NCBI GenBank assembly: GCA_035632055.1
Contig: DASQHO010000048.1
Location: forward strand, 1 to 23,165
Origin: REEB95 sp035632055
Lineage (GTDB): Bacteria; Pseudomonadota; Alphaproteobacteria; ATCC43930; CGMCC-115725
Direction: 5' to 3'
DNA length: 23,165 nucleotides
How positions within the stretch are numbered: position 1 is the first letter of the stretch; each line of letters begins with the position of its first letter. Under the pieces are notes generated by a model, which worked only from the letters and a program-made list of their open reading frames with translations, was not told where the DNA came from and searched no databases. The translations under genes and the position numbers were made by a program. Positions 1 to 8,898 of the stretch are shown here, in pieces.

Positions 1-82
1 GCACCGCGTTCGCCAGAATGTCGACGCCGCGGAGCAGCCGCTCGCGCGCGTCGCCGTGGAACTTGACGTCCTTAGCAGCCAT
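1..82 (-). CDS. groEL: Chaperonin GroEL (60 kDa), N-terminal fragment
   Basis: Only the first 27 codons are in the window; the gene runs off the left edge. The visible N-terminus begins MAAKDVKFHGDAR and continues with RLLRGVDILANAV, which matches the start of GroEL. GroEL forms the double-ring ATP-driven folding chamber in the cytoplasm, capped by GroES. The ATG at 82 (minus strand) is preceded by an AAGGAGA Shine-Dalgarno sequence eight bases upstream. The gene lies 24 bp downstream of groES in the same orientation, the standard groESL operon order, so it should share the CIRCE-controlled promoter. The start is secure; nothing can be said about the rest of the protein. Confidence 0.95.
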   Translation of the reverse strand, partial: MAAKDVKFHGDARERLLRGVDILANAV

Positions 83-106
83 TGAAATGTCTCCTTGAAA
101 GGGGCT

Positions 107-421
107 TTAGGCGGCTTTGCGCTTCGCGGCGCTGCCTTCGATGATGCCGAGAATGTCCGACTCCTTGACGATGACGAGCTCTTCGCCGTCGATCTTGACC
201 TCGGTGCCGGACCACTTGCCGAACAGCACGCGATCGCCCGCTTTGACGTCGAGCGCGTGGAGCTTGCCGTCCTCGGTACGGGTACCGGGACCGACGGCGA
301 CGACTTCGCCCTCCATCGGCTTCTCCTTCGCGGTGTCCGGAATAATGATGCCGCCCGCCGTCTTCTCCTCGGACTCGAGACGACGGATCAGGACACGGTC
401 CTGCAACGGCTTGAACTTCAT
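107..421 (-). CDS. groES: Co-chaperonin GroES (10 kDa)
   Basis: This encodes a 104-residue GroES, the heptameric lid of the GroEL folding chamber. The start MKFKPLQDRVLIRR, the mobile-loop region EEKTAGGIIIPDTAKEKP (about residues 18-35) and the VGPGTR segment are all typical, and about 100 residues is normal length. The tail SAAKRKAA is a few residues longer and more basic than in many homologues. The ATG is preceded by a strong GAGGAGGG ribosome binding site (complement at about 430-437). groES is the first gene of the groES-groEL operon and lies about 65 bp downstream of the CIRCE element and promoter described below. Repression by HrcA and induction by heat or misfolded protein are expected from that operator; this is inferred from the family, not shown directly. 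Confidence 0.98.
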   Translation of the reverse strand: MKFKPLQDRVLIRRLESEEKTAGGIIIPDTAKEKPMEGEVVAVGPGTRTEDGKLHALDVKAGDRVLFGKWSGTEVKIDGEELVIVKESDILGIIEGSAAKRKAA

Positions 422-485
422 GGGTAAAACCCTCCTCGTTGGTTTGATCCAAATACGGCCGCCAACCCCCGTTCCGAGGCGGCTG

Positions 486-512
486 TTAGCACTCGCGGCC
501 GTTGAGTGCCAG
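486..512. promoter_or_regulatory. CIRCE element (HrcA operator)
   Basis: The arms are TTAGCACTC (486-494) and GAGTGCCAG (504-512), separated by exactly nine bases. The CIRCE consensus is TTAGCACTC-N9-GAGTGCTAA, so one arm is perfect and the other has two mismatches. It lies just downstream of the -10 region of the groES promoter on the minus strand, overlapping the likely transcription start. That is the classic position for repression by HrcA. Confidence 0.92.
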
Positions 513-513
513 T

Positions 514-542
514 GAGATAGGCGTTGAGCCTGGGCCTGTCAA
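514..542 (-). promoter_or_regulatory. Sigma70-type promoter of groESL
   Basis: Read on the minus strand there is a perfect -35 TTGACA (537-542) and, after exactly 17 bases, a weak -10 TATCTC (514-519). The predicted start falls inside the CIRCE element. The -35 match, the spacing and the operator position support it; the -10 matches only three of six consensus bases. No convincing RpoH (sigma32) promoter was found, although many alphaproteobacterial groESL operons have one. Confidence 0.65.
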
Positions 543-557
543 CGGGCCGACTCGGAT

Positions 558-587
558 TTAGCAGCACTTTTTGTTCAATGCTGCTAA
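558..587. repeat. Perfect 9-bp inverted repeat between groES and usg
   Basis: TTAGCAGCA (558-566) and TGCTGCTAA (579-587) form perfect 9-bp arms around a 12-base AT-rich spacer. The outer bases TTAGCA/TGCTAA are the same as those of CIRCE, but the inner bases and the spacing differ. It lies upstream of the groESL -35 box in the divergent groES/usg intergenic region (422-690), where a regulator could act on either gene. No T-tract follows, so it is not a good terminator. It could be a degenerate second HrcA site or the operator of another protein. Confidence 0.6.
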
Positions 588-690
588 CTCGTTGAAATAA
601 ATAATATTTTCTTGAGGAAAGGACGCCAAGCTGGAACGTTGTTTGCAACGGAAGCGAAGGGAGACCGTCTGGCTTAGTGAGGTGCGCGCT

Positions 691-957
691 ATGAACCGAA
701 TGCGGCTGCAACTCTTGGATGGCTATCGGCTGACCACGGCCGAGATCCTCTATCACCTGCCGGACCATCCGCGCCTCCTGCAAAGCTTTGTCTGGCAGGA
801 ACTCGACATCGCGCCGCGCTTTCCGGTGCTGCGCCGCTTCCTCGATTTTTGGACGCACAATCTCGACGGCAAGCTGCACTCGGTGAAAGTGGCGCAGGCG
901 CAGCTGCTGGTGCCGTCACGGCTCAGGCACGCGCAGATTTCCCTCAGCCTGCACTGA
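691..957 (+). CDS. usg: Usg-family protein (function unknown)
   Basis: This 88-residue protein matches my memory of the Usg-like family of Hyphomicrobiales, with the core LDGYRLTTAEILYHLPDHP, followed by LLQSFVWQELDIAPRFPVL, RFLDFWTHNLDGKLHSV and a C-terminal ISLSLH. Length of about 90 residues is usual for the family. I chose the ATG at 691 because an AGTGAGG Shine-Dalgarno sequence lies about eight bases upstream and the product then begins like family members. A TTG at 643 would add an arginine-rich, unconserved extension. No signal peptide or membrane segment is visible. It is divergent from groES and 63 bp upstream of ctaA, so it may be co-transcribed with ctaA. No biochemical role is established that I know of. 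Confidence 0.85.
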   Translation: MNRMRLQLLDGYRLTTAEILYHLPDHPRLLQSFVWQELDIAPRFPVLRRFLDFWTHNLDGKLHSVKVAQAQLLVPSRLRHAQISLSLH

Positions 958-1020
958 GCACGAATGCGGCGCGGCAATGCGTCGCTTGCCAGAGCGCGTT
1001 CGGCGGAAGAGTGTCGCGCC

Positions 1021-2085
1021 ATGACCGCAACCGAAGCCGGACGCGAGCAAAGCCTCGCTGGCGCACGCGCCGCGCCGCGCGGCCGCGCTGTCGCCTACTG
1101 GCTGCTTGTCTGCGCCGCGATGATCTTTGTCATGGTGACGCTCGGCGGCCTGACGCGGCTCACCGAATCCGGCTTGTCGATCACGCAGTGGCAGCCGGTG
1201 TCGGGCGTGGTACCGCCGCTAAGCGCAGCCGAATGGCAGGCGGCGTTCGACGCTTACAAGCGGATTCCGCAGTACGATGCGATTCATGCCGGTATGACGC
1301 TGGCGCAATTCAAGTCGATCTTTTTCTGGGAATGGTTCCACCGCCTGTGGGGCCGGCTGATCGGCGTCGTCTTCCTGCTGCCGTTCCTCTATTTCCTGTT
1401 GCGGCGCAGGATTGCGCCGAACCTGGCGCCGCGGCTCATGCTGCTGTTTCTGCTCGGCGCGTTCCAGGGCGCGCTCGGCTGGTGGATGGTCGAAAGCGGC
1501 CTCGAAAGCCGCATCGAGGTCAGCCAATATCGTCTTGCTGCACATCTGGCGATGGCGATCGTAATCTATGGCGCGATCCTGTGGGTGGCGCTCGACCTGC
1601 TGCGGCCGGCGCGCCACGAAACCGCGCCCGGCATGCGGCGCGGTGCGAGCGCGCTGCTGGCGCTGGCCTTCATCACGCTGATCGCCGGCGCCTTCACCGC
1701 TGGCCTGCGTGCCGGCTACATCGACAACACGTTCCCGCTGATGGACGGTCACATCGCGCCGCCGGCGTGGGGCCATCTGGCGCCGTGGTGGCGCAACCTA
1801 TTCGAGAATCCGGAAGCCGTGCAGTTCGATCACCGCGTGCTGGCGATCACGACCTGGCTCGGCGCACTGGCCCTGTTCCTCGGTTCGTTCAAGGCGCAGC
1901 TATCGCGGTTCGCGCGCGGTGCGGTGCACGCGCTGTTCACGCTGGTGACGATCCAGGCCGGGCTCGGCATCGCGACGCTGCTGCTGGTGGTGCCGCTGCC
2001 GCTGGCGCTGTCGCATCAACTCGGCGCGACGCTGGTGATCACCGCCGCTGTGGTCGTGCGGCACGCTCTGGCAAGCCCTGCCTAG
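1021..2085 (+). CDS. ctaA: Heme A synthase (COX15/CtaA family)
   Basis: This 354-residue polytopic inner-membrane protein oxidises the C8 methyl of heme O to the formyl group of heme A, the cofactor of aa3-type cytochrome c oxidases. Visible family features are the first helix with MVTLGGLTRLTESGLSI, the conserved EWFHRLWGR segment, and further histidines in RLAAHLAMA, FDHRVLAI and LSHQLGAT that fit the heme-ligand positions. About eight hydrophobic segments are spread along the chain, and the length is normal for proteobacterial CtaA. I prefer the ATG at 1021, preceded by GGAAGAG, over one at 964 that adds 19 unconserved residues. No other heme A or aa3 oxidase gene is in the window, but a bd-type oxidase operon lies about 9.5 kb downstream. 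Confidence 0.95.
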   Translation: MTATEAGREQSLAGARAAPRGRAVAYWLLVCAAMIFVMVTLGGLTRLTESGLSITQWQPVSGVVPPLSAAEWQAAFDAYKRIPQYDAIHAGMTLAQFKSIFFWEWFHRLWGRLIGVVFLLPFLYFLLRRRIAPNLAPRLMLLFLLGAFQGALGWWMVESGLESRIEVSQYRLAAHLAMAIVIYGAILWVALDLLRPARHETAPGMRRGASALLALAFITLIAGAFTAGLRAGYIDNTFPLMDGHIAPPAWGHLAPWWRNLFENPEAVQFDHRVLAITTWLGALALFLGSFKAQLSRFARGAVHALFTLVTIQAGLGIATLLLVVPLPLALSHQLGATLVITAAVVVRHALASPA

Positions 2086-2109
2086 AGCCGCGCCGGGCTC
2101 GAACTCGCG

Positions 2110-2126
2110 CCCGGCGGAAGGCCGGG
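2110..2126 (+). terminator. Small hairpin between ctaA and the mutase gene
   Basis: CCCGGC (2110-2115) and GCCGGG (2121-2126) can form a 6-bp stem with a GGAAG loop, followed by TTAATAT. It could be a weak terminator of ctaA or lie in the leader of the next gene, whose ATG is only 13 bases downstream. The loop GGAAG resembles a Shine-Dalgarno sequence, so the stem could partly mask ribosome binding. In such GC-rich DNA a stem this short is weak evidence. Confidence 0.25.
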
Positions 2127-2139
2127 TTAATATCGCGCC

Positions 2140-4299
<2,160 letters not shown>

Positions 4300-4348
4300 C
4301 CGCCGGAAGGCTCGCGGAAACCCGGTCACCACGCTATCTAAGGGCCCC

Positions 4349-5506
4349 GTGGGCACTCTCTTTTTCATCGTCTTCATCGATCTGGTCGGCTTCGGCGTGG
4401 TTATCCCGCTGCTGCCGTATTACGCGCTCGAATTCCACGCCACGCCGTTCGAGGTCACGACGATGATGGCGTGCTATTCGCTGGCGCAGTTCTTCGCCTC
4501 GCCGCTGCTCGGTCATCTCAGCGACCGCCTCGGCCGTAAGCCGGTGATTCTGGCGAGCCTCGTTTGCTCGGTCGTCTCCTACCTCTGGCTCGGCTTCGCG
4601 ACACAGCTCTGGATGCTGTTCGCCGCACGGCTGCTGGCTGGCGCCGGCGCCGGCAACATCTCCGCCGCGCAGGCCTATGTCGCCGACGTGACGCCGCCGG
4701 ATCAGCGCGCCAAGGGCATGGGCATGATCGGTGCCGCCATCGGCCTGGGGTTCACCCTCGGTCCGGCGATCGGCGGCGCGGTTGCCGGCGGCGATGCACA
4801 GAGCGCGCATCTCGCCTGGCCGGCATTCGTCGCGGCGGCGCTGTCGGCGGCCGCATTCGTGCTGGCCTTCACGCGGCTCGAGGAAAGCCTGACGAATCAC
4901 CCGGCGTCGGCGCGCGTCGGCCGGCTTGCCATGGCCAAGGCGGCGACAATGCGCCCGACGCTGCGGCTGCTCCTGCTGCTGGTTTTTGTTTCGATCGCCG
5001 CCTTCGCTGGCATGGAAACGACCTTCGCGCTCTGGGCGCATGACGGCTTCGGCTGGGGTCCGTTCCAGGTCGGCATGATTTTCTTCTATGTCGGCATCCT
5101 GCTGTCGGCGCTGCAGGGAGGCGCCATTGGTAAGCTCGCCAAGGCGCTGGGCGAAACCAAGCTCGTGGTCGGCGGCGCGGCGATCCTCGCTGTCGGACTC
5201 CTGGCGCTGACCTTCGCCCACGCGCTGTGGTGGGTACTGGTTGCTTGTGCCTTGCTGGCGATTGGCATGGGCATGTTCAGCCCGTCGATGGCGAGCCTGT
5301 TTTCGCAGCAGGCGGGCGAGGGCGAGCGCGGCGGCGTGCTCGGCCTGTCGCAGTCGGCGCAGAGCTTGGCACGCATCGTCGGTCCCGCGGTTGCCGGCGC
5401 GCTTTATGGCGGCCTCGGTCGCAACGCGCCCTACTATCTCGGCGCGCTGCTGATGGCCGGCGTCGTCTGGTTCGCGTTGCAGCTGCCGCGGCCGGACCGG
5501 CGATGA
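4349..5506 (+). CDS. MFS transporter, TetA/multidrug-efflux type
   Basis: This is a 385-residue, probably 12-helix major facilitator protein of the drug:H+ antiporter type. The first helix, LFFIVFIDLVGFGVVIPLLP, resembles that of TetA-like exporters, and the loop between helices 2 and 3 has the MFS motif GHLSDRLGRKP (about residues 55-65). A second conserved stretch is LLAGAGAGNISAAQAYVADV. The likely start is GTG at 4349, behind TAAGGG; it gives the expected N-terminus directly before helix 1. An in-frame start at 4208 would overlap the mutase gene by 92 bp and add an arginine-rich, unlikely leader. The gene follows the mutase by 49 bp and overlaps the ABC transporter gene by 4 bp (ATGA), so it is probably co-transcribed. 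The substrate cannot be told from sequence. Confidence 0.9.
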   Translation: MGTLFFIVFIDLVGFGVVIPLLPYYALEFHATPFEVTTMMACYSLAQFFASPLLGHLSDRLGRKPVILASLVCSVVSYLWLGFATQLWMLFAARLLAGAGAGNISAAQAYVADVTPPDQRAKGMGMIGAAIGLGFTLGPAIGGAVAGGDAQSAHLAWPAFVAAALSAAAFVLAFTRLEESLTNHPASARVGRLAMAKAATMRPTLRLLLLLVFVSIAAFAGMETTFALWAHDGFGWGPFQVGMIFFYVGILLSALQGGAIGKLAKALGETKLVVGGAAILAVGLLALTFAHALWWVLVACALLAIGMGMFSPSMASLFSQQAGEGERGGVLGLSQSAQSLARIVGPAVAGALYGGLGRNAPYYLGALLMAGVVWFALQLPRPDRR

Positions 5507-7359
5507 CGCGCGAACGTCCACCAAGCTCGCTCACGAGTCAGCCATCCGAGGTCGGCTTCCGCCGCGAGCTCAAGGCGCTGTCGGGCGTGCTGCCTTATCT
5601 GTGGCCGAAGAATTCCGTCGGCCTGCGGGTGCGGGTGGTCGTCGCGCTGGGCTGCTTGGCGCTTGCCAAGGCGGTCAATGTCGGCGTGCCGGTGCTCTAC
5701 AAGGCAGCGGTCGATATGCTGGCGCCGTCGGCTGGCGCGCTGATCGTCGTGCCGACCATGCTGATCGTCGCTTACGGCGCGGCGCGTGTCGGTGCGCAGC
5801 TGTTCAACGAGTTGCGCGATTCGGTGTTCGCGAAGGTCGAGCAGCGCGCCATCCGCACCATTGCGCTTAACACCTTCCGTCATTTGCATGGCTTGTCGCT
5901 GCGCTTCCATCTCGAGCGCCAGACCGGCGGCCTGTCACGCGCCGTCGAACGCGGCGTGCGCGGCATGGAATTCCTGCTGTCCTACCTGCTGTTCAGCCTG
6001 CTGCCAACGGTGTTCGAGATCGCGCTGGTGTGCGCCATCCTTTGGCGGTTCTTCGAAGCCAGCCTGGCGCTCGCCACGCTTGGCACTATCGCCGCCTATG
6101 TCGTCTTCACCTTCGCGGTCACCGACTGGCGCATCAAGTATCGCCGTGAGATGAATCAGCGCGACACCGAGGCCAACACCAAGGCGATCGACAGCCTGCT
6201 CAATTTCGAGACGGTGAAGTATTTCGCCAACGAGGAGCACGAGGCGCGCCGCTTTGACGCCGCGCTCGCCGGCTACGAGCGCGCCGCGGTCAAGAGCCAG
6301 GTGACGCTGTCGGCGCTCAACATCGGCCAGGGCGCGATCATTGCCGTCGGGCTGGTGGTGGTGATGTGGCTGGCGGCGCGCGGCGTCGCGGCCGGCCGCA
6401 TGACCGTGGGCTCGTTCGTGCTGGTGAATTCCTACCTGGTGCAGCTCTACATGCCGTTGAACGTGCTCGGCATGGTCTATCGCAATATCAAGCAATCGCT
6501 GACCGATCTCGAATCGATGATCCGGCTGCTGAATGTGGCCCCCGAAGTTGTCGACAAGCCGGCGGCGCCGGCGCTCGCCGTGGCGCGCGGCGAGATCGTC
6601 TTCGACCGTGTCTCGTTTGCCTACGATCCGCGCCGGCCGATCCTCGACGACGTCTCGTTCCGCGTGCCGCCGGGCCACACGCTCGCCATCGTCGGATCGT
6701 CGGGCGCCGGCAAGTCGACGGTGTCGCGGTTGCTGTTCCGCTTCTACGACGTGAACCAGGGCGCGATCCGCGTCGACGGCCAGGACATCCGCGACGTGAC
6801 GCAAGCGAGCCTGCGCCGTGCCATCGGCGTCGTGCCGCAGGACACGGTGCTGTTCAACGATTCGATCGCCTACAACATCGGCTACGGCAAGCCGGGCGCG
6901 AGCAAGGACGAGATCGAAGCCGCGGCGCGCGTTGCCCGCATCCACGATTTCGTCGCTGCGCTGCCCGACGGCTACAAGACGCAGGTCGGCGAGCGCGGTT
7001 TGAAGCTGTCGGGCGGCGAAAAGCAGCGCGTCGCCATTGCGCGCGTCATGCTCAAGGGGCCGCGCATCCTCGTGTTCGACGAAGCGACCTCGGCGCTCGA
7101 CACCAAGACCGAGCGCGAGATCCAGACCAGCCTGGAAGAGGTCGCGGCCAATCGTACGACGCTGATGATCGCGCATCGGCTGTCGACGGTGGTTCACGCC
7201 GACGAGATCCTGGTGCTCGAGCACGGCCGCGTCGTCGAACGCGGCACGCACGCGGCGCTGCTGACGAAAGACGGCCTCTACGCTGCGATGTGGCGCCGCC
7301 AGCTCGAAGCCGACGAACGTGCCGCCGCGCTCGCCGCCGTCGCCGCGGTTGCGGAGTAG
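5503..7359 (+). CDS. Atm1-type ABC exporter (fused TMD-NBD)
   Basis: This 618-residue half-transporter probably works as a homodimer in the inner membrane. The N-terminal part has about six transmembrane helices. The segment SLLNFETVKYFANEEHEARR is highly characteristic of the Atm1/ABCB7/HMT1 group, whose members export glutathione-linked or sulfur-containing compounds and metal conjugates. The ATPase domain shows Walker A GSSGAGKST (about 398-406), Q-loop VVPQDTVLFND, signature LSGGEKQR (about 502-509), Walker B ILVFDEATSALD (about 522-533) and switch histidine MIAHRLS. Length agrees with bacterial Atm1 (about 600). The ATG overlaps the stop of the MFS gene and the stop directly abuts meaB, implying coupled translation. 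Family assignment is firm; the physiological substrate is an inference. Confidence 0.93.
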   Translation: MTRERPPSSLTSQPSEVGFRRELKALSGVLPYLWPKNSVGLRVRVVVALGCLALAKAVNVGVPVLYKAAVDMLAPSAGALIVVPTMLIVAYGAARVGAQLFNELRDSVFAKVEQRAIRTIALNTFRHLHGLSLRFHLERQTGGLSRAVERGVRGMEFLLSYLLFSLLPTVFEIALVCAILWRFFEASLALATLGTIAAYVVFTFAVTDWRIKYRREMNQRDTEANTKAIDSLLNFETVKYFANEEHEARRFDAALAGYERAAVKSQVTLSALNIGQGAIIAVGLVVVMWLAARGVAAGRMTVGSFVLVNSYLVQLYMPLNVLGMVYRNIKQSLTDLESMIRLLNVAPEVVDKPAAPALAVARGEIVFDRVSFAYDPRRPILDDVSFRVPPGHTLAIVGSSGAGKSTVSRLLFRFYDVNQGAIRVDGQDIRDVTQASLRRAIGVVPQDTVLFNDSIAYNIGYGKPGASKDEIEAAARVARIHDFVAALPDGYKTQVGERGLKLSGGEKQRVAIARVMLKGPRILVFDEATSALDTKTEREIQTSLEEVAANRTTLMIAHRLSTVVHADEILVLEHGRVVERGTHAALLTKDGLYAAMWRRQLEADERAAALAAVAAVAE

Positions 7360-8337
7360 ATGACCGATCCGGCCGCGCTTGCTGCACGGGTCCAAGCCGG
7401 CGACCGCAACGCGCTGGCGCAAGCCATCACCCTCGTCGAATCGACGCGCGACGATCATCGCGACGCGGCCGACGCGCTGCTCACCGCCATCCTGCCGGCC
7501 AGCGGCAATAGCCTGCGGCTCGGCGTCACCGGCGCGCCCGGTGTCGGCAAATCCACATTCATCGAAGTCTTCGGCCTGATGAGCTTGGCCGCCGGCCGGC
7601 GCGTTGCCGTGCTGGCCGTCGATCCTTCTTCCAAGACGACCGGCGGCTCGATCCTCGGCGACAAGACGCGCATGGGCGATCTCGCGCGTGAGAAAGACGC
7701 GTTCATCCGGCCGTCGCCCGCGGGGCCGATGCTCGGCGGCGTGGCGCGGCGCACGCGCGAGGCGGTGTGGCTGTGCGAAGCCGCCGGCTTCGATCTCGTC
7801 ATCGTCGAGACCGTCGGCGTCGGCCAGAGCGAAACCGCGGTTGCTGACTTGGTTGATCTCTGCCTGTTGATGATCGCGCCGGGCGCCGGTGACGAACTGC
7901 AGGGAATCAAGAAGGGCATTGTCGAGATTGCCGATATGCTGGCGGTCAACAAGGCAGACGGCGACCTAGCGGCGGCGGCGCAGCGCGCCGCATCCGAATA
8001 CAGCCATGCGTTACGGCTGCTGCGCTCAGCGGCTGCGGCGGTGCCGGTATTCGCGGTTTCGGCGCTGGAAAAGCGCGGCATCGAGAAACTCCGCCAGCAC
8101 GTCGAGGCGGCGGCCTATGGCCGGGTGCAGGATGGGTCGCTTAGCCGCAAGCGCGCGGCCCAGGCGCGGGCCGCGCTATGGGGCGAAGTCGGCGAAAGTC
8201 TGCTCGAAGCGCTCAAACGCGACCCCGCGGTGGCCGGGCTGCTGCCGGGCCTCGAAGCCGAAGTTGCCGCTGGCCGGCTGACGCCGTCGGGTGCTGCCCA
8301 CCGCGCTTTGGCGGCTTTCCGCGGGGCCCGATCCTAG
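7360..8337 (+). CDS. meaB: MeaB/ArgK G-protein chaperone of methylmalonyl-CoA mutase
   Basis: This 325-residue SIMIBI-class GTPase guards methylmalonyl-CoA mutase: it gates loading of adenosylcobalamin and protects the enzyme from inactivation. Walker A is GAPGVGKST (residues 58-66). It is followed by LAVDPSSKTTGGSILGDKTR, the switch segment ETVGVGQSETAVAD and the base-specificity motif NKAD, all in MeaB order. Length is typical. The ATG directly follows the TAG of the ABC transporter gene with no gap, so the genes are almost certainly in one transcript. The partner mutase gene is about 3 kb upstream in the same run, separated by two transporter genes, whereas in many genomes it is adjacent. 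The C-terminal helices (after about residue 260) fit the dimerisation arm. Confidence 0.95.
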   Translation: MTDPAALAARVQAGDRNALAQAITLVESTRDDHRDAADALLTAILPASGNSLRLGVTGAPGVGKSTFIEVFGLMSLAAGRRVAVLAVDPSSKTTGGSILGDKTRMGDLAREKDAFIRPSPAGPMLGGVARRTREAVWLCEAAGFDLVIVETVGVGQSETAVADLVDLCLLMIAPGAGDELQGIKKGIVEIADMLAVNKADGDLAAAAQRAASEYSHALRLLRSAAAAVPVFAVSALEKRGIEKLRQHVEAAAYGRVQDGSLSRKRAAQARAALWGEVGESLLEALKRDPAVAGLLPGLEAEVAAGRLTPSGAAHRALAAFRGARS

Positions 8338-8347
8338 CCCGCGCGGC

Positions 8348-8376
8348 TTGACGGACCCGGCTGCTTCGCTTAAAAA
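8348..8376 (+). promoter_or_regulatory. Candidate promoter of rpmB
   Basis: A -35 TTGACG (8348-8353) lies 17 bases from a -10 TAAAAA (8371-8376), five and four matches to the sigma70 consensus. It is in the 92-bp meaB-rpmB gap, so L28 could be transcribed independently of the upstream run. The start would fall near 8383, just before the hairpin at 8387-8404. Confidence 0.45.
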
Positions 8377-8386
8377 CCCGCCAACC

Positions 8387-8413
8387 GCCGGGGCTCGCCC
8401 CGGCCTTCTCTTT
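8387..8413 (+). terminator. GC hairpin with pyrimidine tail upstream of rpmB
   Basis: GCCGGGG (8387-8393), tetraloop CTCG and CCCCGGC (8398-8404) form a perfect 7-bp stem, followed by CTTCTCTTT. It could end the mutase-meaB transcript. If the promoter at 8348-8376 is real, it would instead form the first structure of the rpmB leader, possibly acting as an attenuator. The tail has only a short T-run, so termination would be moderate. Confidence 0.5.
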
Positions 8414-8429
8414 CAAGGACCTAGCGATC

Positions 8430-8738
8430 ATGGCGCGACGCTGCAGCATCACCGGCAAGGGCGTGCTCGTCGGCCACAATGTGAGCCACGCCAACAACAA
8501 GACCAAGCGGCGCTTCCTGCCGAACCTGCAGGTGACGTCCATGCTATCCGATGCCCTCGGGCACGCGGTCCAATTGCGTTTGACGCCGGGCGCGATCCGC
8601 ACCATCGAGAAGAACGGCGGGCTCGACGCCTATCTCGGCTCGATGCCGGATGGGAAATTGCCCATCGAGGCGCGACGGCTGAAGCGCCGCATCCGCGCGG
8701 CGCAGGCGCGCAAGACCGGAGCGGGCGCGACCGCCTGA
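8430..8738 (+). CDS. rpmB: 50S ribosomal protein L28
   Basis: This 102-residue basic protein matches alphaproteobacterial bL28: it starts MARRCSITGKGVLVGHNVSH, continues NNKTKRRFLPNLQ, and has the C-terminal region TIEKNGGLDAYL. The alphaproteobacterial form is longer than the 78-residue E. coli protein, as here. The start ATG is preceded by AAGGACCT, a good Shine-Dalgarno sequence, about seven bases upstream. The gene seems to be its own transcription unit, with a possible promoter and hairpin in the upstream gap and another hairpin just after its stop. The cysteine in RCSITGK is part of the usual sequence; a complete zinc ribbon as in some bL28 proteins is not apparent. Confidence 0.97.
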   Translation: MARRCSITGKGVLVGHNVSHANNKTKRRFLPNLQVTSMLSDALGHAVQLRLTPGAIRTIEKNGGLDAYLGSMPDGKLPIEARRLKRRIRAAQARKTGAGATA

Positions 8739-8746
8739 CGCAGGTT

Positions 8747-8773
8747 GCGATGGGCGCAGTGTTGCGCCGTCGC
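8747..8773 (+). terminator. Hairpin after rpmB
   Basis: GGCGCA (8753-8758), loop GTGT and TGCGCC (8763-8768) form a 6-bp stem, extended by GCGA/TCGC across a small asymmetric bulge. It begins nine bases after the rpmB stop, which suits a terminator, but there is no T-tract. It may instead belong to the 159-base metK leader. Confidence 0.35.
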
Positions 8774-8854
8774 CCACGTCGTTTGCCGCCGGGCCTCGGA
8801 TTGGTCGCGCCTTCGTGGTTGCGGACGAGCGGCTGCTCACCCATTATCCGGCCG

Positions 8855-8898
8855 CCCGTCGCAACGGGGTCTAAGGAATAACCAAGGGAGCACGACGG
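8855..8898 (+). promoter_or_regulatory. metK leader with two mutually exclusive stems
   Basis: In the 159-base leader of metK, CCCGT (8855-8859) can pair locally with ACGGG (8864-8868) around a CGCA loop. Alternatively CCGTCG (8856-8861) can pair with CGACGG (8893-8898), enclosing the AAGGGAG ribosome binding site and reaching the first base of the GTG start. The two pairings share bases and cannot coexist, as in translational switches. SAM-responsive leaders in front of metK are known in other alphaproteobacteria. The CGCAACGG and GGGAGCA strings superficially resemble the SAM/SAH riboswitch, but its P1 partner strand is missing, so I do not assign it to a class. Confidence 0.35.

Noticed and set aside
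8739..8897. SAM-II or SAM/SAH riboswitch in front of metK
   Set aside because: Some strings (CGCAACGG, GGGAGCA) are suggestive, but the SAM/SAH P1 partner and the SAM-II GCTAAA-type core are missing; kept only as a leader with competing stems.
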